Origin: an uncultured Acidimicrobiales bacterium
GTDB lineage: Bacteria; Actinomycetota; Acidimicrobiia; Acidimicrobiales; Aldehydirespiratoraceae
DNA: 64,000 nucleotides
Direction of reading: 5' to 3'
NCBI GenBank assembly: GCA_905480195.1
Contig: CAJQPN010000024.1
Coordinates: forward strand, 1-64,000
Under the pieces are notes generated by a model, which saw only the letters and a list, made by a program, of their open reading frames with translations, was not told the DNA's origin and searched no databases. A program made the translations under genes and the position numbers. Positions within the stretch are counted from its first letter, which is position 1. Every line of letters starts with the position of its first letter. Of the stretch, positions 9,668 through 20,100 are shown one piece after another.

Positions 9668-11286
9668 GACAGATCGAATCCCGGATCGACATTGGTGGAG
9701 ACGCATTCGCCTCCAACCAAGCGACATACGAACAACTCGTCGTCACCTTGCGCGATCGCCAACAGATCGCGATCGACGGTGGGCCCGGCCGCAGCCGTTC
9801 GATCGAGCGGCACCTGTCCCGGGGCAAAGTCATGGTCCGCGATCGCATCGACATGGTGACCGACCGCAACTCGGCGTTCCTCGAGTTCTCGACGCTCTCT
9901 GGCTACGGCCAGTACGGCGACGAGGTACCGGGCGGCGGGATCGTCACCGGGATCGGCCTCGTCCACGGTGTCCCGTGGGTGTTCATCGCCAACGACGCAA
10001 CGGTGAAAGGCGGCTCACTCGTCCCAATTGCGATCAAGAAGCACGTCCGGGCGCAGGAGATCGCCGAGGAAAACGGCCTCGGCGTGATCTACCTCGTCGA
10101 CTCGGGTGGCGCATTCCTCCCCCTGCAGGACGAGATCTTTCCCGACAAGGACCACTTCGGTGGCAGTTTCTACCGCCAGGCCCGGCTATCGGCGATGGGC
10201 CTCCCGCAACTCTCGGTCGTCCTCGGGGGCTGCACGGCAGGCGGCGCGTACGTGCCGGCCCTCAGCGACGAAGTGATCATGGTCGAAGGCATCGGCCGCA
10301 TCTATCTCGGCGGCCCCCCGATCGTGAAGGCCGCGCTCGGCGAGATCATCGAACCCGACGACCTCGGTGGCGCCGAACTCCACACCCGGCTCTCAGGTGT
10401 AAGCGACTACATGGCCGAGACCGAACAGGAGGCCTACGGCAAGCTGCGCGAGATCTGTGCCACCACCAACCAGCGACGGGTCGATGCCCGGCAACCGTGG
10501 ATGGACTGGACCGAAGCCGAGCCACCTGCCTATGCGGCGAGCGAGCTCTACGGCATCGTGTCGTCCGACGATCGCATCCCCTTCGACGCAACCGAGATCA
10601 TCGCCCGCATCGTCGACGGGTCGAACATGTCCGAGTTCAAGCCCGAGTGGGGTCAGTCGATCGTCACCGGCTTCGCTCGCATCTGGGGCCACCTCGTCGG
10701 CATCATTGCGAACAACGGCATCATCTTCAGCGAATCGGCCCTCAAGGCAACCCACTTCATCGAGCTGTGCGAGCAACGCCGAATCCCGCTCCTGTTCCTT
10801 CAAAACACCTCCGGATACATGGTCGGCCGCGACTCCGAAGTCGGAGGCATCGCCAAAAACGGGGCGAAGATGGTTGCAGCAGTCGCAAACGCCAGCGTGC
10901 CGAAGTACACCGTGCTCATCGGCGGCTCGTACGGCGCCGGCAACTACGGCATGTGTGGTCGCGGCTTCAACCCCCGCCTGCTCTTCGCGTGGCCGAACTC
11001 GCGTATCGCCACCATGGCGGCTGACACCGCCGAGACGGTGCTCGTCGACATCCGACTCGCCGGAATGAAGGGCACCGAAACGACCAACGAAGAGATCGCT
11101 GCGCTCCGAGCCGAGGTCCGCGGGCAGTACGAGGAGCAGTCCGACCCCTACTACGCCACCTCGCGGCTATGGGACGACGGCCTGATCGATCCGGTCGACA
11201 CCCGCGACGCGTTGGGGCTGTGCCTGGCCCTCGCCGCCCGCCAAGACGAACCCGAACCGGGACCGGGCCTGGTCTACCGGATGTGA
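9664..11286 (+). CDS. Acyl-CoA carboxylase, carboxyltransferase subunit
   Basis: ATGA overlap with the TetR stop; GYGQYGDEVPGGGIVTGIGLVHGVPWVFIANDATVKGG, GSYGAGNYGMCGRGFNPRLLFAWPNSRIATM. Confidence 0.93.
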   Translation: MRQIESRIDIGGDAFASNQATYEQLVVTLRDRQQIAIDGGPGRSRSIERHLSRGKVMVRDRIDMVTDRNSAFLEFSTLSGYGQYGDEVPGGGIVTGIGLVHGVPWVFIANDATVKGGSLVPIAIKKHVRAQEIAEENGLGVIYLVDSGGAFLPLQDEIFPDKDHFGGSFYRQARLSAMGLPQLSVVLGGCTAGGAYVPALSDEVIMVEGIGRIYLGGPPIVKAALGEIIEPDDLGGAELHTRLSGVSDYMAETEQEAYGKLREICATTNQRRVDARQPWMDWTEAEPPAYAASELYGIVSSDDRIPFDATEIIARIVDGSNMSEFKPEWGQSIVTGFARIWGHLVGIIANNGIIFSESALKATHFIELCEQRRIPLLFLQNTSGYMVGRDSEVGGIAKNGAKMVAAVANASVPKYTVLIGGSYGAGNYGMCGRGFNPRLLFAWPNSRIATMAADTAETVLVDIRLAGMKGTETTNEEIAALRAEVRGQYEEQSDPYYATSRLWDDGLIDPVDTRDALGLCLALAARQDEPEPGPGLVYRM

Positions 11287-11298
11287 GGTGAGGCACTG

Positions 11299-13122
11299 AT
11301 GCGCATTCTCATCGCCAACCGGGGCGAGATCGCCCGCCGTGTCATCCGAACCGCCAAACGGCTCGGCCACGAGACCGTTGCGGTGTACGCCGAACCCGAC
11401 ATCGGCACCCCGTTCACCAACGAAGCCGACCGAGCCGAGCCGATCGGGCCGGCCGCCCTGGCCGAGTCGTACCTGTCGGCCGAGCGGCTACTCACCGTCG
11501 CGGCGAAGACCGGCGCCGACGCCGTACACCCCGGCTATGGCTTCCTCTCCGAGAACGCCGACTTCGCCCAAGCGGTCATCGACGCCGGGCTGACCTGGAT
11601 CGGGCCGAAACCCGAGGCGATCGCCACCATGGGATCAAAGATCGAGGCACGGAGACTTGCTGCCGAAGCGCGCGTGCCGATCATTCCCGGCTACTCCGAC
11701 TCCCAAGACCCTGACGATCTCGAAGCCGCTGCCGAACGGATCGGTTACCCGGTCTTGGTGAAGGCAGCAGCCGGCGGTGGCGGCAAGGGCATCCGTATCG
11801 CGCAGACGCCGGCGCACTTTTCGAACGCGCTGACCGAGGCGATCACCGAGGCCGAGCGTTCCTTTGGCGACGGGCGAGTGATCGTCGAGCGCTACATCAC
11901 CCGGCCGCGCCACGTTGAGGTGCAGGTCGTCGGAGACAAGCACGGCACCGTGATCGAACTCGGTACCCGAGAGTGCTCGGTCCAACGGCGCTACCAGAAG
12001 CTTCTCGAAGAGGCGCCGGCCCCGAATCTGCCGGAATCGACGGAGACCGGCCTGCGGGAAGCAGCCGTGCGGCTCGCAGAATCGATCGGATACGACTCCA
12101 CCGGCACCGTCGAGTTCGTGGTCGACGACGAGACCGGCGACTACTTCTTCCTCGAGATGAATACCCGTCTACAGGTCGAGCACCCCGTGACCGAGGAGAT
12201 CACCGGACTTGATCTGGTTGAACTCCAACTCCGGGCCGCAACATCACTGCCGCTGGGAGTGGGCGACGTCACCTTCCACGGCCATGCGATCGAGGCTCGA
12301 ATCAACGCCGAAGACGCAGCTGCCGGTTTCGTTCCGCAAACCGGCACGGTCACCGTCCTGTCGCTGCCGACGAACGCCCGATGGGATGCAGCAATCGAGA
12401 TCGGCACATCGATCACACCGCACTACGACCCGATGATCGCCAAGCTCATCGTTCACGGTGCCAGCCGAGACGCTGCCATCTCGAACCTCGGCACCGCGCT
12501 CGAGAACCTTCTGGTCGGTGGCATCGTGACGAACGGAGGCTTCCACCGCTGGCTGATCGATCGTCGCGAGTTCCGAGAAGGTCGCATCACCACACGATTC
12601 GTCGACGAGGTCGACCTCCCCGACGACTATGGCACCGAGGAAGCTGCCGCCATCGCCGCGTTCTCCCCTGCCGGAAGCGGACCGTGGAGCAGCAGCGACC
12701 GGCGCTTCACCCCGCATCGCAGCGATCGCGTCGCGTCGGTTCGGTCGCTGAACGGCGATATCCATGACGTCGTTCCCGCGCCCGGCCCCTCCGTCGACGG
12801 GGTGGTCAACGTGCGAGGCCAGTCGCACACCTTTGAACGTCTTTCACGCTCGACCCGTTGGGCACCCACGTCCAGCGGCGCCCACGGGTCAGCCAACGCC
12901 GTCGTCGCACCGTTCCCTGCCGTGGTAGCCGAGGTCCACGCCCAACCGGGCCAGACCGTCGACGGCTCTGACCCACTGGTCGTGATCGAAGCGATGAAGA
13001 TGCTCCACACACTCACCGGGGGCGGACCGGGCGTGATCGCCGAGGTGCGCATCGCAGCAGGTGATCAGGTCGAAACCAACCAGGTTCTCGTGACTTTCGA
13101 GGAGGAAGACACCGATGCGTAA
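11299..13122 (+). CDS. Acyl-CoA carboxylase biotin carboxylase/BCCP subunit
   Basis: MRILIANRGEIARRVIRTAKRLGHETVAVY, VKAAAGGGGKGIRI, FLEMNTRLQVEHPVTE, biotinylation motif VIEAMKMLHT. Confidence 0.96.
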   Translation: MRILIANRGEIARRVIRTAKRLGHETVAVYAEPDIGTPFTNEADRAEPIGPAALAESYLSAERLLTVAAKTGADAVHPGYGFLSENADFAQAVIDAGLTWIGPKPEAIATMGSKIEARRLAAEARVPIIPGYSDSQDPDDLEAAAERIGYPVLVKAAAGGGGKGIRIAQTPAHFSNALTEAITEAERSFGDGRVIVERYITRPRHVEVQVVGDKHGTVIELGTRECSVQRRYQKLLEEAPAPNLPESTETGLREAAVRLAESIGYDSTGTVEFVVDDETGDYFFLEMNTRLQVEHPVTEEITGLDLVELQLRAATSLPLGVGDVTFHGHAIEARINAEDAAAGFVPQTGTVTVLSLPTNARWDAAIEIGTSITPHYDPMIAKLIVHGASRDAAISNLGTALENLLVGGIVTNGGFHRWLIDRREFREGRITTRFVDEVDLPDDYGTEEAAAIAAFSPAGSGPWSSSDRRFTPHRSDRVASVRSLNGDIHDVVPAPGPSVDGVVNVRGQSHTFERLSRSTRWAPTSSGAHGSANAVVAPFPAVVAEVHAQPGQTVDGSDPLVVIEAMKMLHTLTGGGPGVIAEVRIAAGDQVETNQVLVTFEEEDTDA

Positions 13123-14260
13123 CGCATACATGACCGACGAACTCGAGGCGATCTACGACCAGACTGTCGAGTTCGTGACCAACGAGGTTCTGCCCCATGG
13201 TGCCGGATGGGAAGAGGCCGGCAAGGTCCCGCGCGACGTCCTGCACCGGATGGGAGCACTCGGCATGTTCGGCTTGCGCGTGCCGGAAGAACATGGCGGG
13301 CTCGGGTTGGGGATGCTCGCCTCCGCGACGTTTTCCGAAGCACTGGGTGCCTCAACCTTCGCCGGATTCGACGTGACCGTACTGGTCCACACCGACATGG
13401 CCGGCCCCCATCTCCTCAATTCTGGCAGTCCCGAGCAGCACGCCGAGTGGGTCCCGAAGATGTTGTCAGGCGAGGCGATCCTCTCGATCGGGGTGTCGGA
13501 ACCCGATGCCGGCTCCGATGTCGCCGGCATCCGCTCGTCGGCTGTGAAAGACGGTGATGGTTGGCGGATCAATGGCCGCAAGATGTTCATCACCAATGCG
13601 GTCTACGGCGATCTGACGATCGTCGCAGCCCGCACCGACCCCGACAACAAGTACGGCATCACGATGTTCCTCGTGCCGGCCGGCACTGAGGGGTTTGAGG
13701 TGGCCACCAAGCTCAACAAGCATGGCTGGCTGTGCTCCGACACCGCAGAACTCGTGCTCGACGACGTGTGGGTCCCCGACGACCACGTGCTCGGCACGGT
13801 GCACCGCGGCTTCTACGAGACGATGAAGAACTTTCAGAACGAGCGCATGGTGCTCGTCGGGATGGGCCTCGGCGCGGCACAGGCCGCGATCGACATGACC
13901 AACGCCTACACCCAGGAACGCCAAGCGTTCGGCGGACATCTTTTTGATCTCGGAGCGATCCGTCAACGCATGGCGATGAACCAGGCGAAGATTGACGCCG
14001 TTCGGGCCTCGATGTACCACGCAGCCTGGATGCACGACGCCGGCCAGGACAATGTCAAGGCAATGTCGGGAGTAAAGGCGTGGGGCTGCGAGGTCGTCAA
14101 CCAGGTGATGTACGACTGCGTGCAGTTCCACGGCGGTATGGGCTACATGCGCGAATCGGCCATTGAACGGATGTACCGCGATGCCCGCATCCTGCCGATC
14201 GGTGGCGGCGCAACCGAGGTCATGCTCGAAGAGGTCGCGAAGCGCTCCTACGTCCAGTAG
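13115..14260 (+). CDS. Acyl-CoA dehydrogenase
   Basis: MGALGMFGLRVPEEHGGLGLG, LSIGVSEPDAGSDVAGI, QFHGGMGYMRESAIERMYRDARILPIGGGATEVM. Confidence 0.94.
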   Translation: MRNAYMTDELEAIYDQTVEFVTNEVLPHGAGWEEAGKVPRDVLHRMGALGMFGLRVPEEHGGLGLGMLASATFSEALGASTFAGFDVTVLVHTDMAGPHLLNSGSPEQHAEWVPKMLSGEAILSIGVSEPDAGSDVAGIRSSAVKDGDGWRINGRKMFITNAVYGDLTIVAARTDPDNKYGITMFLVPAGTEGFEVATKLNKHGWLCSDTAELVLDDVWVPDDHVLGTVHRGFYETMKNFQNERMVLVGMGLGAAQAAIDMTNAYTQERQAFGGHLFDLGAIRQRMAMNQAKIDAVRASMYHAAWMHDAGQDNVKAMSGVKAWGCEVVNQVMYDCVQFHGGMGYMRESAIERMYRDARILPIGGGATEVMLEEVAKRSYVQ

Positions 14261-14296
14261 GCAGCGCCCGCGCTCCAGGTGGCCTCGCGCACCGCG

Positions 14297-15589
14297 CTAC
14301 AACCGCTGGGCAAGGAGCTCAGCGACCGATGACGCCTGCTCCAGACCGGCCGCAGCCGACCCGGCGTAGGAACGAAACTTCGCCATGACCTCGTCGTCGG
14401 TGAGGGGCGTGTGCGGATCGCCCGGGGCCTCGGTGTCGACCGACTCGACCCGACGGCCATCGGCCAGTGTCAATGTCACCCGGGCGAAGCGCCGAGCCGG
14501 GAAGGCCGCATTGTGATCGGCATCCTCGACGAGCCGGATCTTTGCTGAGAGTTGATTGATCGCTTCATCATCGAGTCCCCCCGTCACCATGGCGGGGGTG
14601 ATCTCGCCGTACACGATCGTCGCTGCGACGGGAAACGGCAGCGAGTACTGCGCCTGCTCCGTGGTGGAGGGATGACGCACGGCCAGGCGGGCGCCTTCGT
14701 GAAACGTCGCCACCTCGACATCGACCACATCGGCTGCTCGTAGCCCATGGGCGGTCATCAGGTGCTGTGCAGCAGCGACTGCCGGCTGCGCCCACCGACA
14801 AACTGGGAACTGTTTGAGGTACTGATCACCAATCAGCCAGGCAGAGCCGAGATCAGACCAGAACTCGGCAACCTCGGGTGAGTCGATCGTGATCGCAGGA
14901 GCGCCCGTGAAGCCATCGGCAGCAAGATACGTCGCCGAGACGCCGGCCATTGCGCCCCAGCCCGACCCATCCTTGAGCATGCTGGGGTGGTCGATCACTC
15001 GCATCATCTGTGACCGGGGCCCGTGATACTCGGCGATACCGACCGCCTCTGCGCTCGTCGCTGCATCGAGGCCGAGCGTTCGACTGCCGATGAGCGCAAC
15101 ACCGACCGCGATCCACGCGCCCGACGTGTGATAGTCGGGCACCGTTGCGTGAAGGGCGATGCCAGCCCGAGTCCCGACCTCGTACCCCACGATCAGGGCG
15201 GCCATGAACTCGTCCCAGTCGTCGATCTGCTCGGCGGCGTGAAAGGCAAGCAACGCCGGCAGCAGGCCGCACCCGGTGTGACCCTTGGTGAGCCGATGAC
15301 CATCGTGAGCGTCGATTGAGTCGATGGTCATACCACCAGCGAGCGCAGCGCCGGCCGGCGATACCGGCCGACCGTCGAACAGCATCGGCGCCGAACTCGC
15401 GCCCAGACCGGCGCCGAAGTGGGCGGCTGCGTGGTTGCGGATGATCCGGCTCAGCTCGGTTTTCGATCCGGCTGCGGCTACACCGAGTAGATCGAGCAGG
15501 AACCGTCGCCCCAACTGCACCGCATCGTCGGGAATGTCCGCGAGCCGGGTCTCGTTCGCAAAGGCGAGCACTCGCGAGAGCTCAGCCAC
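14297..15589 (-). CDS. MmgE/PrpD family protein
   Basis: FLLDLLGVAAAGSKTEL, SIDAHDGHRLTKGHTGCGLLPALLAF, QYLKQFPVCRWAQPAVAA; GTG start at 15589 proposed (8-nt overlap with the DUF3291 stop); track start is 15625. Confidence 0.88.
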   Translation of the reverse strand: MAELSRVLAFANETRLADIPDDAVQLGRRFLLDLLGVAAAGSKTELSRIIRNHAAAHFGAGLGASSAPMLFDGRPVSPAGAALAGGMTIDSIDAHDGHRLTKGHTGCGLLPALLAFHAAEQIDDWDEFMAALIVGYEVGTRAGIALHATVPDYHTSGAWIAVGVALIGSRTLGLDAATSAEAVGIAEYHGPRSQMMRVIDHPSMLKDGSGWGAMAGVSATYLAADGFTGAPAITIDSPEVAEFWSDLGSAWLIGDQYLKQFPVCRWAQPAVAAAQHLMTAHGLRAADVVDVEVATFHEGARLAVRHPSTTEQAQYSLPFPVAATIVYGEITPAMVTGGLDDEAINQLSAKIRLVEDADHNAAFPARRFARVTLTLADGRRVESVDTEAPGDPHTPLTDDEVMAKFRSYAGSAAAGLEQASSVAELLAQRL

Positions 15590-16031
15590 GGGGCGGTTCG
15601 TGGGCGTCTCGGAACGAGAACGCATACGGCGACGAGCCGTGCTCGCGAAGATGCTCGAGCCGTTCGATCGCTTCCACCGGCGTTGGTCGGCGACCCTTCG
15701 CCACCCACCACATCACCGTCGTCGCCTCGATATCGATGTCGAACCACTCGGTGCGGCGCCGAAGGAACTCGACGTGCTCAGACTTGTAGGCGAAGTTCCA
15801 GAGCGACTCGATGTCACTCCACACCGTGAGGTTGAGGAGCAGGTTCGGATCGTCGAGCACCTGCGTCTCGATCGCGGCGCCGGAGCCGTCGGTGAATCGC
15901 CACACAGAACCAGGGGACCCGTCACCGAGCGCATTGATGCGGTCGAGGTGATCCATGAACCCGGAGAAGCGCGGGTCGTCGTCTTCGAATTTCTTGCGGG
16001 CGATGTTGAGCTGCGCGAGCTCGTAGCTCAT
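15582..16031 (-). CDS. DUF3291 domain-containing protein
   Basis: MSYELAQLNIARKKFEDDDPRFSGFMDHLDRINALGDGSPGSVWRF...LLNLTVWSDIESLWNFAYKSEHVEFLRRRTEWF. Confidence 0.88.
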   Translation of the reverse strand: MSYELAQLNIARKKFEDDDPRFSGFMDHLDRINALGDGSPGSVWRFTDGSGAAIETQVLDDPNLLLNLTVWSDIESLWNFAYKSEHVEFLRRRTEWFDIDIEATTVMWWVAKGRRPTPVEAIERLEHLREHGSSPYAFSFRDAHEPPRG

Positions 16032-16804
16032 TCGCGAGGGCCGAACTCCGGCCGACGCTTCTCCACGAACGACGCGATGCCTTCCTGGCCGTCACGCGAC
16101 GCTACCCCGGCAGCCATCACACCCGTGGCGTACTCGTAGGCGTCGGCCGTAGCCATGTCGTATTGGGCGTAGAAGGCCCACTTCCCCTCCATCTTGGAGG
16201 TGGCGGAACCGCGAATCGCTCGGCGCATCAGCTCGTCGGTTGCGTCGATCAGCTCGGCATCGGGCACGACCCGGTTGACCAAACCCCAGTCGGCTGCGGT
16301 GTGCGAGTCGATCGGGTCGCCGGTGATCGCCATCTCGAGACCGCGCTTGCGACCGACCGCCCGTGCGATACCCACCATCGGCGTGTGGCAGAACAGGCCA
16401 CCCTTGCCGCCTGGCGCCTGGAAAGCCGACGATTCGGCCGCGACTGCCATGTCGCACATCGACACGAGCTGGCAGCCAGCAGCGGTGGCGAGGGCGTGCA
16501 CCCGGGCAATGACCACCTGCGGCAGCCGCTGGATAAGCAACATCATCTCGGTGCACAACTCGAGAAGTTCGCGAGCTTCGGCCTCGGTGGCGCCGAGCAT
16601 GTCGCCGAAGTTGTGGCCGGCGGAGAACACCGGTCCCTCAGCGGCGAGGATCACGCCAAGCGCATCGGACTCGGCAGTGTGTCGAAACGCTTCCCGCAGT
16701 TCGAGCATCGTGTCTCGGGCGAGGACGTTTCGCTTGTCGGCGTTGGTAAGCGTGATGGTGACGACCGTGTCATCGCGTTCGACCCGGATTCGCTCGTACG
16801 TCAT
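16028..16804 (-). CDS. Enoyl-CoA hydratase/isomerase family protein
   Basis: MTYERIRVERDDTVVTITLTNADKRNVL, EGPVFSAGHNFGDML, QLVSMCDMAVAAESSAFQAPG. Confidence 0.92.
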   Translation of the reverse strand: MTYERIRVERDDTVVTITLTNADKRNVLARDTMLELREAFRHTAESDALGVILAAEGPVFSAGHNFGDMLGATEAEARELLELCTEMMLLIQRLPQVVIARVHALATAAGCQLVSMCDMAVAAESSAFQAPGGKGGLFCHTPMVGIARAVGRKRGLEMAITGDPIDSHTAADWGLVNRVVPDAELIDATDELMRRAIRGSATSKMEGKWAFYAQYDMATADAYEYATGVMAAGVASRDGQEGIASFVEKRRPEFGPRE

Positions 16805-17511
16805 GCCCTCAACGATATCGCGGCCTCGACGAGCCAACCGAAGATCGGATCGGTTGCCCGCTCCGTCATCATCTCGGGGTGCCACTGCACCGCGACGATC
16901 GGAAGCGACTCGTGCTCAAGGCCCTCGACCCCACCGTCGTCACCGCGTGCCGACACGATGTAGCCGGGAGCAACATCGTCGACAGCCTGGTGATGCAGCG
17001 AGTTGACCTCCCGACGCATGCCGTACAGACCACCCAGTACCGAGCCCTCGGTGAACTCCACCGGGTGGACGGCGGCGTGGGGTGGCACGTCATATCGGGC
17101 GTGGGGTGGCACGTCCTGGTGAAGGGTGCCGCCTCCGTGGACATTCACGATCTGCAAACCTCTGCAGATGCCAAGCACGGGCAGGGAGCCGTCGATCGCA
17201 TGTCCCATGAGGGCGAGCTCGAGATCGTCACGTTCGGCTTCGGGCGGAAACAGATCGGTTTCCGCCACACGCCCGTAGCGCTCGGGCCCCACATCGGTCC
17301 CTCCGGTCAGGACCAGGCCCTCGAGGCGGTCGATGTACTCCGACGGGTCGATGTCGACCGGAAGCAGGATCGGCAAACCTCCGGCCTCCCGCACCGCCCG
17401 GCCGTAGTCACTCATGTAGATGTCGATGTCGATCCCGTGGAGATTCTCGGACGTCCCCGCGATCTGATGTCCCTTCTTGCGGCGCCCGACGAGACCGATC
17501 AGTGGCTTCAT
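16801..17511 (-). CDS. Class I glutamine amidotransferase-like (peptidase C26, gamma-glutamyl-gamma-aminobutyrate hydrolase type)
   Basis: MKPLIGLVGRR, LVLTGGTDVGPERYG, LGICRGLQIVNVHGGGTLHQD, NSLHHQAVD, VAVQWHPEMM. Confidence 0.9.
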   Translation of the reverse strand: MKPLIGLVGRRKKGHQIAGTSENLHGIDIDIYMSDYGRAVREAGGLPILLPVDIDPSEYIDRLEGLVLTGGTDVGPERYGRVAETDLFPPEAERDDLELALMGHAIDGSLPVLGICRGLQIVNVHGGGTLHQDVPPHARYDVPPHAAVHPVEFTEGSVLGGLYGMRREVNSLHHQAVDDVAPGYIVSARGDDGGVEGLEHESLPIVAVQWHPEMMTERATDPIFGWLVEAAISLRA

Positions 17512-17538
17512 CGGGCAGACGTTAGCTGCGCCCAAGAC

Positions 17539-17554
17539 CGTTCGGCACCGAACG
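17539..17554. promoter_or_regulatory. Perfect 16-bp inverted repeat CGTTCGG-CA-CCGAACG in the divergent C26/GS promoter
   Basis: Direct reading; lies between divergent starts 17511(-) and 17591(+). Confidence 0.55.
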
Positions 17555-17590
17555 AGTAGGGTCTGCGACGCAATCCCAGAAGGAGGCTTG

Positions 17591-18904
17591 ATGACTGCCT
17601 ACGACCGCTATCGCGTGCTGTGGCCCGACCACCTCGGCCTCGCTCGCGGTAAGTACCTCCCGGCGCGCATCGCCGAGAGGGGTACCGGCCACTGCGCCAG
17701 TGCGTTCGCTCTCGGCTACGACCGCTCGCTCGTCCCTGCCCCCGGCTCGTACCTGCTCGAAGGGCTGAAGGACGTTTGGGCAACAATGGACCCCGACACG
17801 GTCAGACCGAGCTGGGAAGATGACCGCACAGGCGTCGCGGTGGCCCATCTCGACTTCGAGGGCTCGCCGTACACCTTCGCCCCCCGGCACGCTCTGCAAA
17901 AGGCGATCGCCGACTGGGCCGACCTCGGCTACACGGTCAAGGTGGGCATCGAGCTCGAGGCGTACGTCATCGAATCCGACGGGGACGGCGGTTGGAAGCG
18001 TTGGGAAACGCCACGCTCGATGGTCTACGGCACCGGACTGGGTTCTGATCCCGACGGCGTGATCGACGACATCATGTGGACCGCAGAGCGATGCGGCTTC
18101 AAGACCGAGTCCATCAACGCGGAGTTCGACGAAGCGCAGTTCGAACTCACACTCGAGTACGACGACGCGCTTCGGGCCGTCGACGACATCTTTCTCTTCC
18201 GAGTCCTGGCCCGCGAGGTCGCACTCGCCCACGGCCTCGACCTCACGTTCCTCGGCAAACCCTTCGCCGGCGTCTCGGGATCGGGCGTCCACGTCAACTT
18301 CTCACTGCTCGACGCCGACGGCAACAACGCCCTGATCGACGCCTCGTCCGAAGACGGCCTGTCGGCACTCGCAAAGGCTTGTCTCGCCGGACTCGTCGAA
18401 CACCACAAGGGCATGACCGCCCTCTGCGTGCCGACCATCACCGGGTATCGCCGCCTGCAGCCTGGAGAGCTCTGCGGCTACTGGGCGAACTGGGGGTTCG
18501 AGCACCGCTGCGCCGGTAATCGCATCCCCGAGATCGGCGGACCCGGCACCCGCATCGAGAGTCGCCTGGCCGACGGCTCAGCCAACGTCCACCTTGCCGT
18601 CGCTGCCGTTCTCCAAGGCGCCCGTCTCGGCATCGTGAACTCACTTTCGTGTCCAGACCCGCTGGTTGAGGACGGCTTTGAGGAGGTGAACACCGACGTC
18701 CACTCCGCAGAGAACCTGAAGGACGCACTCGCCGATCTCGCCGCCGACACGGCACTGCAAGAAGCGGTCGGCCAAGACATCTGCGACAACTTCGTCTTCA
18801 TCAAAGAAGCGGAGTGGGAACGATTCATCGATGCTGTGGGGACCTACGAGGGCGGCGACCAGGCCACGGACTGGGAACTCTCCGAGTACCTCATGTATCA
18901 CTGA
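17591..18904 (+). CDS. Glutamine synthetase family protein (gamma-glutamylpolyamine synthetase-like)
   Basis: RBS AGGAGG then ATG 17591; SGSGVHVNFSLLD, RLQPGELCGYWANWGFEHRCAGNRIPEIGGPGTRIESRLADGSANVHLAVAAVL. Confidence 0.88.
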   Translation: MTAYDRYRVLWPDHLGLARGKYLPARIAERGTGHCASAFALGYDRSLVPAPGSYLLEGLKDVWATMDPDTVRPSWEDDRTGVAVAHLDFEGSPYTFAPRHALQKAIADWADLGYTVKVGIELEAYVIESDGDGGWKRWETPRSMVYGTGLGSDPDGVIDDIMWTAERCGFKTESINAEFDEAQFELTLEYDDALRAVDDIFLFRVLAREVALAHGLDLTFLGKPFAGVSGSGVHVNFSLLDADGNNALIDASSEDGLSALAKACLAGLVEHHKGMTALCVPTITGYRRLQPGELCGYWANWGFEHRCAGNRIPEIGGPGTRIESRLADGSANVHLAVAAVLQGARLGIVNSLSCPDPLVEDGFEEVNTDVHSAENLKDALADLAADTALQEAVGQDICDNFVFIKEAEWERFIDAVGTYEGGDQATDWELSEYLMYH

Positions 18905-18945
18905 CGCATCCCTGCGAACGGCGCCCATTGATCCCGGAAGGCACC

Positions 18946-20100
18946 ATGCGACGTCTCGGCGACGACATCACGCTGGCCGACCTCGAGTTCGACCCCGATC
19001 CAATCATGGCGAGGCTTCGCGCCGAAGAACCGGTCTGCTGGGTGCCCGCGCTCGAGATGTGGCTCGTCGCCCGCTGGGACGACGTCGCCTTCATGGAGGC
19101 GAACCCCGAACTCTTCTCCGCAGCAACCGAGCCGTCGCTGCTCGCTCGGGCCCTCGGACCCAACATGCTCACCTGTGATCCCCCCGGACACACGCGGCTG
19201 CAACAGATCATGCAGCCACCATTTCAGCCCGGCGGGCGCAGCGGGCCGTTCGTTTCCAACGAGTTGGCCCGAATCGCCGACGAGCTCCTCGACCGCGTCG
19301 ACCCGACCGGATTCGACCTCATGGCCGACTACGCCCAGTTGCTATCGGCAGGCGCGCTGGCGACGGTGCTCGGGCTGGACCACCACGGCTACGAGCAGAT
19401 GTGGACGTGGTGTCGGGGCCTCTGTGCCGACATCGCCAATTTCGGAAACGACCCCGAGCTCACCAAGACCGGCGAGATCGCGAAGGCGTCTCTCGGCGAG
19501 GCGATCGCCCAACGCATTGCCCACGCCGGGGCCGACGATGCGGCAATCTCTTCCTTCGTGCGGGGCGGCGCAACGCCTGACGAGATTGTCAACAACGTTC
19601 GATTGATGATCTCCGGCGGCATCAATGAACCCCGCGACGGCATCGGCCTCGTGGTTCACGTCCTGTTGACCCGTCCCGACCTTCGCGCCGAGATCGACGC
19701 ATCCCCAGCCAAGCTCCGACGTCTCATCGAAGAGGTCTTTCGCGTCTACACGCCCGTCGGCACCGTTACCCGGCAAGCAACCCAAGACCTCGAGCTCGCC
19801 GGGGTCTCGATCCGGCGAGGCGATCTCGTCAGTGGGGTGCTGCGGTCAATCAACCTCGACGAGACGCACTGGAGCGATCCAACCGAAATCGACCTCGACC
19901 GCCGCGAAGGCAGCCATGCCGCATTCGCGCTCGGCGCGCATCGCTGCCTCGGCGAGTGGCTCGGCCGCCAAGAAGTCCGGGTCGGCGTGGAGCGGGTGCT
20001 GGAGCGCTTTCCCGCTCTCCGGATGGCCGACGGCGCCGAGGTCGAGATCCGCGGCTTTGAGTTCCGCGGCCCGCACGCCATTCACGTCACTTCTCAGTGA
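18946..20100 (+). CDS. Cytochrome P450
   Basis: [19 protein letters not shown] (ExxR region), [31 protein letters not shown] (heme-Cys). Confidence 0.93.
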   Translation: MRRLGDDITLADLEFDPDPIMARLRAEEPVCWVPALEMWLVARWDDVAFMEANPELFSAATEPSLLARALGPNMLTCDPPGHTRLQQIMQPPFQPGGRSGPFVSNELARIADELLDRVDPTGFDLMADYAQLLSAGALATVLGLDHHGYEQMWTWCRGLCADIANFGNDPELTKTGEIAKASLGEAIAQRIAHAGADDAAISSFVRGGATPDEIVNNVRLMISGGINEPRDGIGLVVHVLLTRPDLRAEIDASPAKLRRLIEEVFRVYTPVGTVTRQATQDLELAGVSIRRGDLVSGVLRSINLDETHWSDPTEIDLDRREGSHAAFALGAHRCLGEWLGRQEVRVGVERVLERFPALRMADGAEVEIRGFEFRGPHAIHVTSQ

